Positions 42,860-54,361 of a DNA stretch of 64,000 nucleotides are shown one piece after another (the stretch's first letter is position 1; each line of letters begins with the position of its first letter). Under the pieces are notes generated by a model, which saw only the letters and a program-made list of their open reading frames with translations, was not told the DNA's origin and searched no databases. This DNA is from Weissella diestrammenae (GTDB lineage Bacteria > Bacillota > Bacilli > Lactobacillales > Lactobacillaceae). Location of the stretch: NCBI RefSeq assembly GCF_014397255.1, contig NZ_CP060724.1, positions 682,001-746,000 of the forward strand, in the 5' to 3' direction. The position numbers were made by a program, and so were the translations under genes.

Positions 42860-43707
42860 TTAACGTTTCTTTGAACGTGTAGCCTTACGAATTGCCCGCT
42901 CACGCGCACGCTCCGCTGCCTTTTTAGCTTCACGCTCACGACGAATTTCAAATGGGTTTTGAATCGTCCAAGTTTGTGCAACTTGGAAGGCATTTGAAAT
43001 CACCCAGTAAAGTGACAAAGCTGATGGGACATTAATCGCAAAAATAAAAATCATAATTGGCATAGCATAGGTCATTGTTGTTGTCATACCATTTTTTTCA
43101 GGCTGACCCAACATCACCAAGTATGATGATGCGAAAGTAAACAAGGCCGCTAAGATCGGCAAAATGAAAGTATGATCATGCTCTCCTAATTGTGTCCAAA
43201 GGAATGTACCAGTTTGCAAAACTTTCGTATTAAAGATTGATTGGTACAAAGCAATCAGAATGGGCATTTGAACAAGTAACGGCAACAGTGAGGCAAAGGG
43301 ATTAACACCAGCCTCCTTATAAATTGCTGACGTTTCTGCTTGCATTTGCCGCATTTGTTCTTGATCACGACGATTAGGATATTTCTCTTGCAATTGTTTA
43401 ATAATCGGCGCTACTTCTTGCATCTTCTTCATTGATCCCGTTTGATAGACCATCAAAGGCAAAACCAACACGCGGATTAATAAGGTAAAGACGATGATTC
43501 CAATCCCATAATTATTGTTAAACCAGGCTGAAACCCCTAGAATCGAACGGGCAAAATTACCAATAATGGTGCTCCCCAAAAGCCATGTCCTATTGCTGGT
43601 CCTTGATACATCATACCGGCCACAACCATTACTAATAATGCAATTACAGCAGCAATAATAGATTTACGGTAGTTAGCTAACTTTGGTAACTTTTCAGCTA
43701 AATTCAT
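42860..43707 (-). pseudogene. yidC: Membrane protein insertase YidC/OxaA, single-base frameshift
   Basis: Two overlapping frames form YidC. The first (ATG 43707, MNLAEKLPKLANYRKS, SD GGAG) reads to ...GHGFWGAPLL and leaves the family; the second resumes with GSTIIGNFARSILGVSAWFN and continues to a normal end (basic tail AIRKATRSKKR). The break is at the C4 tract 43574-43577 (G4 on the coding strand); one more G gives GFWGSTIIG, and the span becomes 849 bases (282 residues), a normal length. YidC2-type proteins insert membrane proteins together with or without Sec. No lipobox Cys is seen. Its place after rnpA and rpmH is classical. Either a pseudogene with a second copy elsewhere, or a base-calling error. 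Confidence 0.85.
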
Positions 43708-43791
43708 AATAATCTCCAAATATTCAATTAGTTATTGTGATATTAAACAGCTACCTCGATTGGTAGTTGCCTACATTAAGACATCAAGACA

Positions 43792-44184
43792 TCATTTTTC
43801 TTCTAATGTGTCATCAATTTTCATTTCACCGGTCGTAGTATCTATCAAAAAAAGGTTGGCAAGATGAAAGGCATGCACCAAATTTTGTTTGATAACCGGC
43901 ATCGCTTGATCATGTGCCAAGGGACGCGCAATTACTAAAATATCAACATCTTGTCTCATCTCTGGCATTAATTCTAAAACACTTTGCCGAATTCGCCGTT
44001 TTACCCAAACACGTTCATGTCCGCGCAAGCCGACCTTCTTTGAAATGGAAATTCCCAAGCGCAAATGTCTTTGTTCTGGTTTCTCCATTGTATAAATGAT
44101 AAACATCTTATTCGCAACTGATTGATGCTGCTCAAATACGGTTTGAAAATCTTTCTCTTTTTTTACCCGGTAACTCTTACGCAT
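43792..44184 (-). CDS. rnpA: Ribonuclease P protein component
   Basis: 130 residues, basic. MRKSYRVKKEKDFQTVFEQ and the RNR-like core ...KVGLRGHERVWVKRRIRQS (family pattern KKvGnAVvRNriKR, here changed: G-L-R-G-H-E-R in place of GnAVvRN) identify it. It helps RNase P RNA cut tRNA 5' leaders. The C-terminus is longer than in most species. AGGAGA precedes ATG 44184. Lies between rpmH and yidC. Confidence 0.93.
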   Translation of the reverse strand: MRKSYRVKKEKDFQTVFEQHQSVANKMFIIYTMEKPEQRHLRLGISISKKVGLRGHERVWVKRRIRQSVLELMPEMRQDVDILVIARPLAHDQAMPVIKQNLVHAFHLANLFLIDTTTGEMKIDDTLEEK

Positions 44185-44259
44185 TTTATTCTCCTAAAAA
44201 TGATAAATGATCATTAGTAGTACTGTGGTCATATCAGAGTAATTATTTTGCTTGATAAC

Positions 44260-44299
44260 AAAACACGGGTGGTTCAGCCAATTGGCCGAACCACCCGTG
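44260..44299 (-). terminator. Strong hairpin between rpmH and rnpA
   Basis: Perfect 12-bp stem CACGGGTGGTTC / GAACCACCCGTG, followed by TTTTG on the minus strand; the loop AGCCAATTGGCC is itself nearly palindromic. It is likely a partial terminator giving more rpmH than rnpA mRNA. Confidence 0.7.
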
Positions 44300-44336
44300 C
44301 GCGTTATTATCAGTTTCCTAATAGAGACCTGCCCAA

Positions 44337-44471
44337 TTAGGCTGACAATACCTTGCGGCCCTTTTGGCGGCGACGTGCAAGCACCTTGCGCCCGTTGCTA
44401 GTGCTCATGCGCTTGCGGAAGCCGTGCACGCGTTCGCGATGACGCTTCTTTGGTTGAAATGTGCGCTTCAT
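44337..44471 (-). CDS. rpmH: Ribosomal protein L34
   Basis: 44 residues, [19 protein letters not shown] and ending GRKVLSA: an intact L34. It is part of the large ribosomal subunit. ATG 44471 is chosen; GGGAGG is 9 bases before it. The open frame extends upstream to 44570 but without an SD or homology. First gene of the classical rpmH-rnpA-yidC series on the left of oriC. Confidence 0.97.
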   Translation of the reverse strand: MKRTFQPKKRHRERVHGFRKRMSTSNGRKVLARRRQKGRKVLSA

Positions 44472-44639
44472 GTGATTACACCTCCCATTCGTAGTCAGAT
44501 TTTGTCTGTTTTCTCTTAATACCAAAAACAATTCAAGATTTATAGTATCATCTCGTACCATATAAAGCAAGTAAAATCAGTGTTTTAATCATTCCACAAA
44601 CATCTTTAATATTTATTTTATAATCTAAGTTTTCCAAAA

Positions 44640-45000
44640 CCTAACGCTACGTTATGTGGATTAATTATGACAATCTAACCCTCCGTTAGACGTTTTTCAA
44701 CACTTTCCACAAGATATCCACAGTTTCCACAGATGTGCACAATTTTTTATGTTGTTCCTGTGGATATGTGGAAAACATTGTTAATAACCTAATATTTACG
44801 ACTACCTTTTACACATTAAGCCCTTAATAACCGTATCTCGCACATGGTTTTCCCAGTTTTACACATTTGTTGTCATTTTGTTATAAACAACCTTGTGTAT
44901 TTCTTGAAAACGTTACTAACAGCCTGTGAATATCTCATTCTGTTACTTAATTTCCCACATTAATCGACTCTAATAACGTTAACCTGTGGAAAACTTTTTT
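44640..45000. other. oriC left part: DnaA-box region upstream of dnaA
   Basis: The gap between rpmH and dnaA (44472-45110) holds several DnaA-like boxes, all with one or two mismatches: TGTGGATTA (44655), ATATCCACA (44714), GTTTCCACA (44723), TGTGGATAT (44759), TGTGGAAAA (44767 and 44985). None is perfect, unlike the right part. AT content is high. Confidence 0.75.
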
Positions 45001-45015
45001 AAATACTGGTAAAAT
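45001..45015 (+). promoter_or_regulatory. dnaA promoter element (extended -10)
   Basis: AAATACTGGTAAAAT with -10 TAAAAT and extended TGG. The same 15-mer with one change (AAATACTGGTATAAT) precedes dnaN at 46557. -35 not clear. About 95 bases to dnaA. Confidence 0.55.
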
Positions 45016-45110
45016 AGCTTTATGTTTTAAATGCACACAGTCTATTGTTTCAAATATATCGTGTTCATTTTGATTCTCAAATTAATTTTAATGCATAAGG
45101 AGGCTCTCCC

Positions 45111-46499
45111 ATGGATCATATCCAGCTTTGGGATGCCATTAAAGAAGAGCTACGCCAAAAGATCGCGCCAGGTATGACGTTTGAATCATACGTAGAAGGA
45201 CTCACACCACTTAGTCTTGTGGCGTCTACAAATGGAACCAATTTATATTTATCCACTCCGCATAAAAACGTTGCCGACGACTGGAATACACCTGGTGGTC
45301 AGTACTACTCACAATTTATTGCAGCTGCATTACAAGCTTCTGCAACTATTAGTGGTACACCAACGGTCATTTTGCCAGTTGTGACATACATCGATCAAAA
45401 ACTGACAACTACCCCCATTCAACCTGAATCTACATCTACTCAAGAACCCACTTCTAATGTAGAAAAGCAAATGCCAGAGAGTTCAAAATTAAATCCAAAA
45501 TTCCGCTTTGACACATTTATTGCTTCGACACCCAATCGTGAGGCAAAATCAGTCGCTGAAGCAATTGCCGAACACCCCGGCGAAGAATGGAACCCGTTAC
45601 TACTTTATGGTAACCCAGGACTTGGTAAGACCCACCTCATGCAAGCCATTGGCAATGAATTATTACGCCGTAATCCTAAAGCCGATGTTAAATTCATTAC
45701 AACTGATGATTTTATGAATGATTGGACTGATGCTTTACGGTTTAATAAACAAAATGAATTCAAAGATAAATATCGTAATGTCGATTTACTACTTGTCGAT
45801 GATATTCAATCATTAGCTGGAAAAGAAAACGTTCAAGAAGAATTTTTTAATACATTTAATGCGATTACCCGCGCTGGGAATCAAATTGTGCTAACTGCGG
45901 ACAAATTACCTAAAGATATTAAAGGGATTGAAGATCGACTTGTTTCCCGCTTCGCAATGGGTTATCCAGCAAATTTGACGCAGCCAGACTCAGAAACAAA
46001 AATTGCAATTCTAAAGAATAAAGCTGAAGAAATGAACATTGAAATTTCATACGATGTGCTTTCTGAAATTGCAAACGCTGTCGATACAAACGTGCGAGAA
46101 TTAGAAGGTGTTTTCAAACGAGTGGTCGCAAGAATTCGATTTAGTAATGATCCAGTCACTGTTGAATCAATTCGAGAAATACTAGCAGGTTTGGATTTTG
46201 AACGCACAAACATCATTTCAATTGAGATGATTCAAGACGCAGTAGCAAAGTATTTCAATGTAACAACCACTGATTTAATCGGAAAAAGTCGCGTCAAAGA
46301 AATTGTGATTCCTCGACAAATTGCCATGTATCTCTCACGTGAAATCACGCAAGAATCATTACCAGCGATTGGTCGTGCCTTCGGTGGAAAAGATCATACA
46401 ACCGTTATGCACTCAACTAGTAAAATTGAAGAAGCTGTTTTAGAAAACAAACAATTAGAGGCGCAAATGCAAGAAATTCGAGCAACGCTTCAAAAATAG
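45111..46499 (+). CDS. dnaA: Chromosomal replication initiator protein DnaA
   Basis: 462 residues. Domain I (1-85, LWDAIKEELRQKIAPGM, FESY helix), linker domain II (about 90-130), domain III AAA+ ATPase (Walker A GNPGLGKT at 167-174; Walker B LLLVDDIQ; sensor 1 VLTADK) and domain IV DNA binding with the signature GGKDHTTVMHS near 425. It binds DnaA boxes, opens oriC and loads helicase. AAGGAGG is 8 bases before ATG. Boxes before and after it mark the origin and allow self-regulation. Confidence 0.99.
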   Translation: MDHIQLWDAIKEELRQKIAPGMTFESYVEGLTPLSLVASTNGTNLYLSTPHKNVADDWNTPGGQYYSQFIAAALQASATISGTPTVILPVVTYIDQKLTTTPIQPESTSTQEPTSNVEKQMPESSKLNPKFRFDTFIASTPNREAKSVAEAIAEHPGEEWNPLLLYGNPGLGKTHLMQAIGNELLRRNPKADVKFITTDDFMNDWTDALRFNKQNEFKDKYRNVDLLLVDDIQSLAGKENVQEEFFNTFNAITRAGNQIVLTADKLPKDIKGIEDRLVSRFAMGYPANLTQPDSETKIAILKNKAEEMNIEISYDVLSEIANAVDTNVRELEGVFKRVVARIRFSNDPVTVESIREILAGLDFERTNIISIEMIQDAVAKYFNVTTTDLIGKSRVKEIVIPRQIAMYLSREITQESLPAIGRAFGGKDHTTVMHSTSKIEEAVLENKQLEAQMQEIRATLQK

Positions 46500-46501
46500 C
46501 T

Positions 46502-46550
46502 TGTGGATAACTATCAAGTTATCCTTTACTTATCCACAGGTTTATCTACA
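46502..46550. other. oriC right part: DnaA boxes after dnaA
   Basis: TGTGGATAA (46502-46510) and TTATCCACA (46530-46538) are perfect boxes facing each other, with TTATCTACA (46542-46550) as a one-mismatch box. Together with the unwinding element they make the main origin. Confidence 0.88.
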
Positions 46551-46556
46551 AGACTC

Positions 46557-46571
46557 AAATACTGGTATAAT
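46557..46571 (+). promoter_or_regulatory. dnaN promoter element (extended -10)
   Basis: AAATACTGGTATAAT with -10 TATAAT and extended TGG, within the origin region. It matches the element before dnaA in 14 of 15 bases, so the two genes may respond alike. Confidence 0.6.
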
Positions 46572-46585
46572 AATGACTGAGTGTC

Positions 46586-46635
46586 TTTTCCACATTTTCC
46601 ACAGGGCCTACTATTACTACTAACTTCTAAGTTAA
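46586..46635 (+). other. oriC basal unwinding element (DnaA boxes, GC spacer, DnaA-trios)
   Basis: Two abutting boxes TTTTCCACA (46586-46594 and 46595-46603), then GGGCC (46604-46608), then TAC TAT TAC TAC TAA from 46609, which on the other strand read 3'-to-5' as ATG/GAT-type trios, followed by AT-rich DNA. This is the order described for the Bacillus subtilis unwinding system, where DnaA filaments grow from the boxes over the trios onto one strand. Confidence 0.85.
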
Positions 46636-46705
46636 TAAATAAGTCATTACACAGCCCGCATAAATTAAAAACAAAATCTGATTCATTTCATGAGGAGTTC
46701 TACAC

Positions 46706-47836
46706 ATGCAATTTACAATTAATCGTCAAGCGTTTATAAAAGCATTAAATAATGTTAATCGTGCCATTTCATCTCGAACAGCAATGCCAATTTTAACAAA
46801 TATTAAAATGATCCTAACAGACACGGGGTTAACACTAACTGGATCAGATACTGATATCTCAATTGAAACAACGATTCCCGTGTCTGATGATATTGCAAAA
46901 TTAGTTGTCACTGAAGTTGGCGGAATTACATTACCCGCAACTTTCTTCTCAAATATCGTTAAGCGGTTACCAGGTGAAGAAGTAACATTAGCAAATACAT
47001 CTGGGCTTGAAGCAAAAATTACATCTGGTTCTGCCGAATTCGACATTCATGGACAAGATGTCAATAATTATCCACATTTACCTGAGGTTGATATTCAAAA
47101 TAATTTAATTTTGCCAGCTTCAACTTTAATTGAAGTCATTGGTCAAACGGTTATTGCTGTTTCAAAGCAACTTAGTCAACCAATTTTAACAGGGGTACAC
47201 TTTATTTTAGCTAGTGGTAATTTAACAGCCGTTGCAACTGATCGTCACCGATTAGCACAACGAACGCTAGCTTTTGGAACGAGTGATGTTAATGCAGATA
47301 TTATTATTCCAGGCGCCTCACTTTTGCAGTTACAAGGTATGTTGGAAGAAGTAGAAACAGTTGAAATTCGTGTGGCATCAAACCAAGTGATTTTCCAATT
47401 AGGACCTAATACAATTTTCTATTCACGATTGTTGGAAGGTAATTATCCAGATGCTTCACGCTTAATTCCAACAGAAAAACGGACAACAATTACAATTAAT
47501 GCACGGGAATTGTTGCAAACGATTGATCGTGCGGCTCTGTTGTCTCACGAGGGTCGTTCAAATGTAATTCAATTCATGGTATCTGATGCCAAGTCGATGA
47601 TTTCATCAAATTCACCAGAAGTAGGAAAGATTGAAGAAGAAATCTTTGCTGCTGAAACTGCAGGTGATGAATTGACGATTTCATTTAATCCAGATTATAT
47701 GCGCGATGCGTTGAAGTCATTTGGAGATGAACAGATTCAAATTGGCTTTAAAACAGCATTAGATCCATTCACCCTTGTACCAACAAATAACGAAACAAAC
47801 TTTATTCAATTAATTACGCCTGTTCGGACGTACTAA
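46706..47836 (+). CDS. dnaN: DNA polymerase III sliding clamp, beta subunit
   Basis: 376 residues in three similar beta-clamp domains. MQFTINRQAFIKALNNVNRA and C-terminal LITPVRTY are typical; the LATDRHRLA-type motif (AVATDRHRLAQR) near 180 is conserved. The ring dimer holds the polymerase on DNA. GAGGAG is 8 bases before ATG. Ends in a terminator, so dnaN is not co-transcribed with yaaA. Confidence 0.98.
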   Translation: MQFTINRQAFIKALNNVNRAISSRTAMPILTNIKMILTDTGLTLTGSDTDISIETTIPVSDDIAKLVVTEVGGITLPATFFSNIVKRLPGEEVTLANTSGLEAKITSGSAEFDIHGQDVNNYPHLPEVDIQNNLILPASTLIEVIGQTVIAVSKQLSQPILTGVHFILASGNLTAVATDRHRLAQRTLAFGTSDVNADIIIPGASLLQLQGMLEEVETVEIRVASNQVIFQLGPNTIFYSRLLEGNYPDASRLIPTEKRTTITINARELLQTIDRAALLSHEGRSNVIQFMVSDAKSMISSNSPEVGKIEEEIFAAETAGDELTISFNPDYMRDALKSFGDEQIQIGFKTALDPFTLVPTNNETNFIQLITPVRTY

Positions 47837-47874
47837 TTTCAGGTCATGATCATCTAAAATGACAAAAGCATGAC

Positions 47875-47917
47875 AAAAAGCCATAATAAGCAATCATTGC
47901 TCATTGTGGCTTTTTTT
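47875..47917 (+). terminator. Terminator of dnaN
   Basis: AAAAAGCCATAATAAGC pairs with GCTCATTGTGGCTTTTT (wobble pairs), then T-run. Confidence 0.85.
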
Positions 47918-47984
47918 GTATTTTAACGTCAAAATGGCTTAGATTGTAAATTAAAGGCTAAAAATGAAATTAATAGTAAAAAAA

Positions 47985-48026
47985 TGGTATAATTATATCT
48001 ATGGTCGCACCTAAATTGATAGGTGC
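47985..48026 (+). promoter_or_regulatory. Promoter and leader hairpin of yaaA-recF-gyrB
   Basis: Extended -10 TGGTATAAT (47985-47993), followed by a leader hairpin GCACCTA / TAGGTGC (48007-48026). The hairpin has no T-run and may affect mRNA stability. Confidence 0.55.
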
Positions 48027-48070
48027 CTTAATTTTGAAAATCACAGATAAGTGATAGAAAGGACATTATT

Positions 48071-48310
48071 TTGGCAACTGAATTGTCCATTAGAACACCT
48101 TATATTACCTTGGGCCAACTTCTTAAGATTTCTGGCACGATTGATATGGGTTCTGAAGCAAAATGGTATTTACGTGAATACCAAGTCCTAGTCAATCAAG
48201 AACCTGATGACCGACGTGGACGCAAATTATACCCAGGTGATATTGTCGCCTTACCTAATGGGGAACGATATATTATTAATGGCGATGGTGCAACGCCAAA
48301 GTTTGAATAA
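48071..48310 (+). CDS. yaaA: S4-domain RNA-binding protein YaaA
   Basis: 79 residues, an S4-like RNA-binding fold: [44 protein letters not shown]. This gene is normally between dnaN and recF; role is unclear, perhaps RNA binding. Start is TTG at 48071 with GAAAGGA about 8 bases before; no ATG exists upstream in frame. Its TAA overlaps the ATG of recF by one base (TAATG), so they are translationally coupled. Confidence 0.92.
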   Translation: MATELSIRTPYITLGQLLKISGTIDMGSEAKWYLREYQVLVNQEPDDRRGRKLYPGDIVALPNGERYIINGDGATPKFE

Positions 48311-49431
48311 TGCAATTACTGTCATTAAAACTGAATAATTTTCGTAACTACGCAGACGTTGATGTCACATTTTCATCTGGCGTTAATATTTTTTTAGGCC
48401 CCAATGCACAGGGAAAGACGAATTTATTAGAAGCAATTTATGTGCTCGCATTAACGCGATCACATCGCACACGATTGGATAAAGATTTAATCGGTTGGGG
48501 TGGTAAAGAAGCCATTGTAAGTGGTGTGATACAACGTGCTTATGGTGACGTTCCTTTGTCATTAGCTTTTACCTCAAAAGGAAAAAAAGCACGAATGAAT
48601 CATTTGGACCAAGCTAAACTTGCCCAATACATTGGTCAAATGAATGTGATTTTATTTGCGCCAGAAGATTTAGAATTAGTAAAAGGTTCACCACAGATTC
48701 GACGTCATTTCATTGACCGAGAATTTAGTCAAATGAGTCCAAAATATTTGTTTGTTGCGAATCAATATCGAATGGTATTGCGACAAAGAAATCAGTATTT
48801 AAAACAATTAAGTACTAAACAAGCAACCGATGAACTTTTTTTAGATGTTTTAACAGAACAACTAGTGACCTATGGCAGTGAATTAATTTTACGTCGCATA
48901 AAATTACTCACGCAATTAGCAGCAGCGGCAAAACCGATTCATGCTGCAATCACTGAAAATCAAGAAGTATTAGAAATTAAATACATGTCACAAGTTGATG
49001 ATTCATCATTGCAGTCACAAGAAACGATTCAAGCTGCGTTAAACCAACGCTTTGAAAAAATTAAAGCACGTGAAATTTTTATGGGTACCACATTGATTGG
49101 GCCACAACGTGATGATTTACAATTCTTAGTGAACGATCATGACGTTGCGACTTTTGGTTCGCAAGGTCAGCAAAGAACGACTGCACTGGCTGTTAAGTTA
49201 GCCGAAATTGATTTGATGAAGGCTGAGACAGGTGAGTATCCAATTTTGTTACTTGATGATGTGTTATCTGAACTTGATGCGAGTCGACAGACGCATCTTT
49301 TAACAGCAATGCAAGACAAAGTCCAAACATTTATTACGACCCCATCATTAAGTGACGTCGCAAAGCAATTAATCAAAGAACCAAAAATTTTTAATGTGAA
49401 AGCAGGTCAACTGATTGACGACAATCAATGA
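48310..49431 (+). CDS. recF: DNA replication and repair protein RecF
   Basis: 373 residues, SMC/ABC-like ATPase. Walker [16 protein letters not shown] near 30-44, signature [18 protein letters not shown] near 280 and Walker [13 protein letters not shown] near 315. With RecO and RecR it loads RecA at gaps and helps restart forks. Starts by overlap with the yaaA stop. 60 bases to gyrB, no terminator. Confidence 0.97.
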   Translation: MQLLSLKLNNFRNYADVDVTFSSGVNIFLGPNAQGKTNLLEAIYVLALTRSHRTRLDKDLIGWGGKEAIVSGVIQRAYGDVPLSLAFTSKGKKARMNHLDQAKLAQYIGQMNVILFAPEDLELVKGSPQIRRHFIDREFSQMSPKYLFVANQYRMVLRQRNQYLKQLSTKQATDELFLDVLTEQLVTYGSELILRRIKLLTQLAAAAKPIHAAITENQEVLEIKYMSQVDDSSLQSQETIQAALNQRFEKIKAREIFMGTTLIGPQRDDLQFLVNDHDVATFGSQGQQRTTALAVKLAEIDLMKAETGEYPILLLDDVLSELDASRQTHLLTAMQDKVQTFITTPSLSDVAKQLIKEPKIFNVKAGQLIDDNQ

Positions 49432-49482
49432 ATTTAAGACACTTGCTTAAATAAAAGAGATGTCAATCATACCTGGAAATGA

Positions 49483-51471
<1,989 letters not shown>

Positions 51472-51574
51472 ACTGACAAAGAATTGCGCAGTGATTGTGC
51501 ATATTTTGTTGATGATATCAGTGCTCAGTATCAGTGGGACAAGTTCAAGTTGAATGAGATTAAAGGGGTAAACA

Positions 51575-54151
51575 ATGGCCGAAGAAGAAAGACAAGACGT
51601 CGGGCGAATTAAGAACGCGCCCTTAGGCGATCAAATGCGTAATTCGTTTTTGAATTATGCAATGTCAGTAATTGTGGCGCGTGCGTTGCCAGATGTGCGT
51701 GATGGATTAAAACCTGTACACCGTCGAATTTTATACGGTATGAATGAGTTGGGTGTGACGCCTGATAAACAACATAAGAAGTCAGCACGTATCGTTGGGG
51801 ATGTTATGGGTAAATATCATCCACACGGTGACTCGGCAATTTATGAAGCGATGGTACGAATGGCTCAAGATTTCAGCTATCGAAATATGCTAGTTGATGG
51901 TCATGGAAATTTTGGATCAATTGATGGTGACCCTGCGGCCGCCATGCGATACACTGAAGCACGATTATCAAAAATTGCAACTGAGATGCTACGTGACATT
52001 AATAAAGACACCATTGATTTTGTCGATAATTATGATGGTACAGATCGTGAACCATCCGTTTTGCCTGCGCGTTTCCCTAATTTATTAGTTAATGGTGCAA
52101 CAGGTATTGCAGTTGGAATGGCGACAAATATTCCACCGCATAATTTGGGTGAAGTGATTGATGGTCTGCATTTGTTAATGAAAAATCCAGATATTACGAC
52201 GACGGAATTGATGGAAGCTATTCCAGGTCCTGATTTCCCAACTGGTGCCATTGTGATGGGCAAGGCTGGTATTCGTAAGGCTTACGAAACAGGTAAAGGT
52301 CATGTCACAGTTCGAGCAAAGGTTGAAATTGAAACTGACCGTAGTGGTAAAGAAAAGATTATTGTGACTGAACTGCCATACATGGTTAATAAGGCACGCT
52401 TAATTCAACGGATTGTTGAATTAGCGCGTGATAAACGAGTTGAAGGGATCGCAGGTGCCAACGATGAATCCGATCGTGAAGGTTATCGTATTGCGATTGA
52501 TATTCGACGCGATGCCTCAGCTTCAGTTGTATTAAATAATCTTTACAAAAACACGTTGCTTCAGACTAGTTTTAGCTTTAATATGTTGGCCGTCCAAGAT
52601 GGTGAACCAAAACTGCTAGGATTAAAAGATATCTTAGTTGCTTATTTAAAGCATCAACAAGAAGTGATTACGCGTCGGACAACATTTGAATTAAAGAAGG
52701 CTGAATCACGTGCGCATATTCTAGAAGGATTAAGAATTGCGTTGGATCATATTGATGCTATTATTTCGATTATCCGTGGCTCAAAGACAGCAGAAATTGC
52801 TAAAAACCGTTTGATGACAGAATATGCTTTGTCAGATAAACAATCACAAGCAATTTTGGATATGCGTCTGGTCCGGCTAACCGGCTTAGAACGTGACAAA
52901 ATTGAAGAAGAATATAACAGCTTAATGGCTTTAATTACTGATTTGAAAGATATTTTGGCCAAGCCAGAGCGAATTGATGAAATTATTTATCAAGAATTGT
53001 TAGAAATTCAAGCTAAGCATGGTGACGCACGTCGAACAGAACTACAAGTTGGTGATGTGACAAACCTTGAAGATGAAGATTTGATTGAGCAAGAAGATAT
53101 TATTGTGACATTGACAGCTGGTGGATATATTAAGCGTGTCGCCACGTCAGAATTCCGTGCACAAAATCGCGGTGGACGAGGTGTTCAAGGAATGGGATTG
53201 AATGATGATGATTATATTGATCAGTTAATTGGAACTTCAACACATGATACGCTACTATTTTTCACGAGTATGGGAAAAGTCTATCGGATGAAGGGTTACG
53301 AAATTCCTGAATACGGACGAACGGCCAAAGGTATTCCAGTGATTAATCTCTTGGGTAAGTTGGATGAGAATGAAAAAGTCACTAAGGTTGTTAGTGTCCA
53401 AGGTGAAGCTTCTGAATCATCTGCATTCCTCTTCTTTACAACACGTAATGGGGTTGTAAAGCGAACACCCGTTTCAGCTTTTGGCAACATTCGAACGAAT
53501 GGGCTCAAAGCGGTAACATTGCGAGAAGATGATGAATTGATTTCTGTTATCATTAGTGATGGCAATCAAGAAATTATTATTGGAACGCATAATGGCTATT
53601 CAGTTTCATTTAACGAAACCGATATTCGGTCAATGGGACGTGCTGCGGCTGGTGTCCGTGGTATTCGTTTGCGTGAAGGTGATTTTGTTGTTGGTGCCGA
53701 CGTGCGTCATGCCGGAGATGAAGTCTTAGTGATTTCTGAAAATGGTTATGGTAAGCGAACTGCCGTTGAAGAATATCCAGTTAAGGGTCGCGGTGGAAAA
53801 GGAATTAAAACAGCGAATATTACTGAAAAAAATGGGCCATTAGTTGGGATTGTAGTTGTAAATGGCACTGAAGATATTATGCTAACGACAGACCAAGGGG
53901 TAATGATCCGTTTTACCGTCGAATCAGTTTCTCAAACTGGCCGCGCGACACAAGGTGTTCGTCTGATGCGACTTGGCGAGGATGCAAAAGTGGCCACTTT
54001 TGCAGAAGTTGAGCATGAAGAAGATGATACGCCTGTAGTGGAAGAAAAAAGTGGGGACGATGAGACTGCAACTGATAAATCAACGGCAATCGTTGAAGAA
54101 TTAGTCGCACGAGCAGAAGATGATAGTCATCAAGCGCCACAAGAAGATTAG
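51575..54151 (+). CDS. gyrA: DNA gyrase subunit A
   Basis: 858 residues. Winged-helix with catalytic Tyr in [10 protein letters not shown] near 125, quinolone region [19 protein letters not shown] (wild-type Ser and Glu residues, no resistance change seen), coiled-coil arm with [14 protein letters not shown]. The C-terminal DNA-wrapping domain has the GyrA box ([10 protein letters not shown], near 525) and repeats of similar blades; acid C-terminal tail. Starts 103 bases after gyrB, no terminator between. Ends in a terminator. Confidence 0.98.
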   Translation: MAEEERQDVGRIKNAPLGDQMRNSFLNYAMSVIVARALPDVRDGLKPVHRRILYGMNELGVTPDKQHKKSARIVGDVMGKYHPHGDSAIYEAMVRMAQDFSYRNMLVDGHGNFGSIDGDPAAAMRYTEARLSKIATEMLRDINKDTIDFVDNYDGTDREPSVLPARFPNLLVNGATGIAVGMATNIPPHNLGEVIDGLHLLMKNPDITTTELMEAIPGPDFPTGAIVMGKAGIRKAYETGKGHVTVRAKVEIETDRSGKEKIIVTELPYMVNKARLIQRIVELARDKRVEGIAGANDESDREGYRIAIDIRRDASASVVLNNLYKNTLLQTSFSFNMLAVQDGEPKLLGLKDILVAYLKHQQEVITRRTTFELKKAESRAHILEGLRIALDHIDAIISIIRGSKTAEIAKNRLMTEYALSDKQSQAILDMRLVRLTGLERDKIEEEYNSLMALITDLKDILAKPERIDEIIYQELLEIQAKHGDARRTELQVGDVTNLEDEDLIEQEDIIVTLTAGGYIKRVATSEFRAQNRGGRGVQGMGLNDDDYIDQLIGTSTHDTLLFFTSMGKVYRMKGYEIPEYGRTAKGIPVINLLGKLDENEKVTKVVSVQGEASESSAFLFFTTRNGVVKRTPVSAFGNIRTNGLKAVTLREDDELISVIISDGNQEIIIGTHNGYSVSFNETDIRSMGRAAAGVRGIRLREGDFVVGADVRHAGDEVLVISENGYGKRTAVEEYPVKGRGGKGIKTANITEKNGPLVGIVVVNGTEDIMLTTDQGVMIRFTVESVSQTGRATQGVRLMRLGEDAKVATFAEVEHEEDDTPVVEEKSGDDETATDKSTAIVEELVARAEDDSHQAPQED

Positions 54152-54161
54152 AATAAAATGT

Positions 54162-54193
54162 AAAAAGTCTGCAATTATTTGCAGACTTTTTTA
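54162..54193 (+). terminator. Terminator of gyrA
   Basis: Perfect stem AAAAGTCTGCAA / TTGCAGACTTTT, 4-base loop, T-run. Confidence 0.9.
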
Positions 54194-54361
54194 TTGTTGA
54201 AAAATGAATTAGTTGCTTAAATATGACGAAATTGAGATTTTTTAAATATTTGCGAATTACTTACTTTTTAAGGGTGGTAAATCGACTATTGAGCCATTAT
54301 AATTCGAAGTATAAGGGTAAAAATACATAGATAAAAGCAATAAATTAAAGGGAGAATACAT

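Noticed and set aside
54223-54330. 35-codon open frame before the Rgg-like gene, considered as a signal peptide gene
   Set aside because: No SD, very basic and not like known short hydrophobic peptides; direction is toward the regulator without spacing typical of such pairs.
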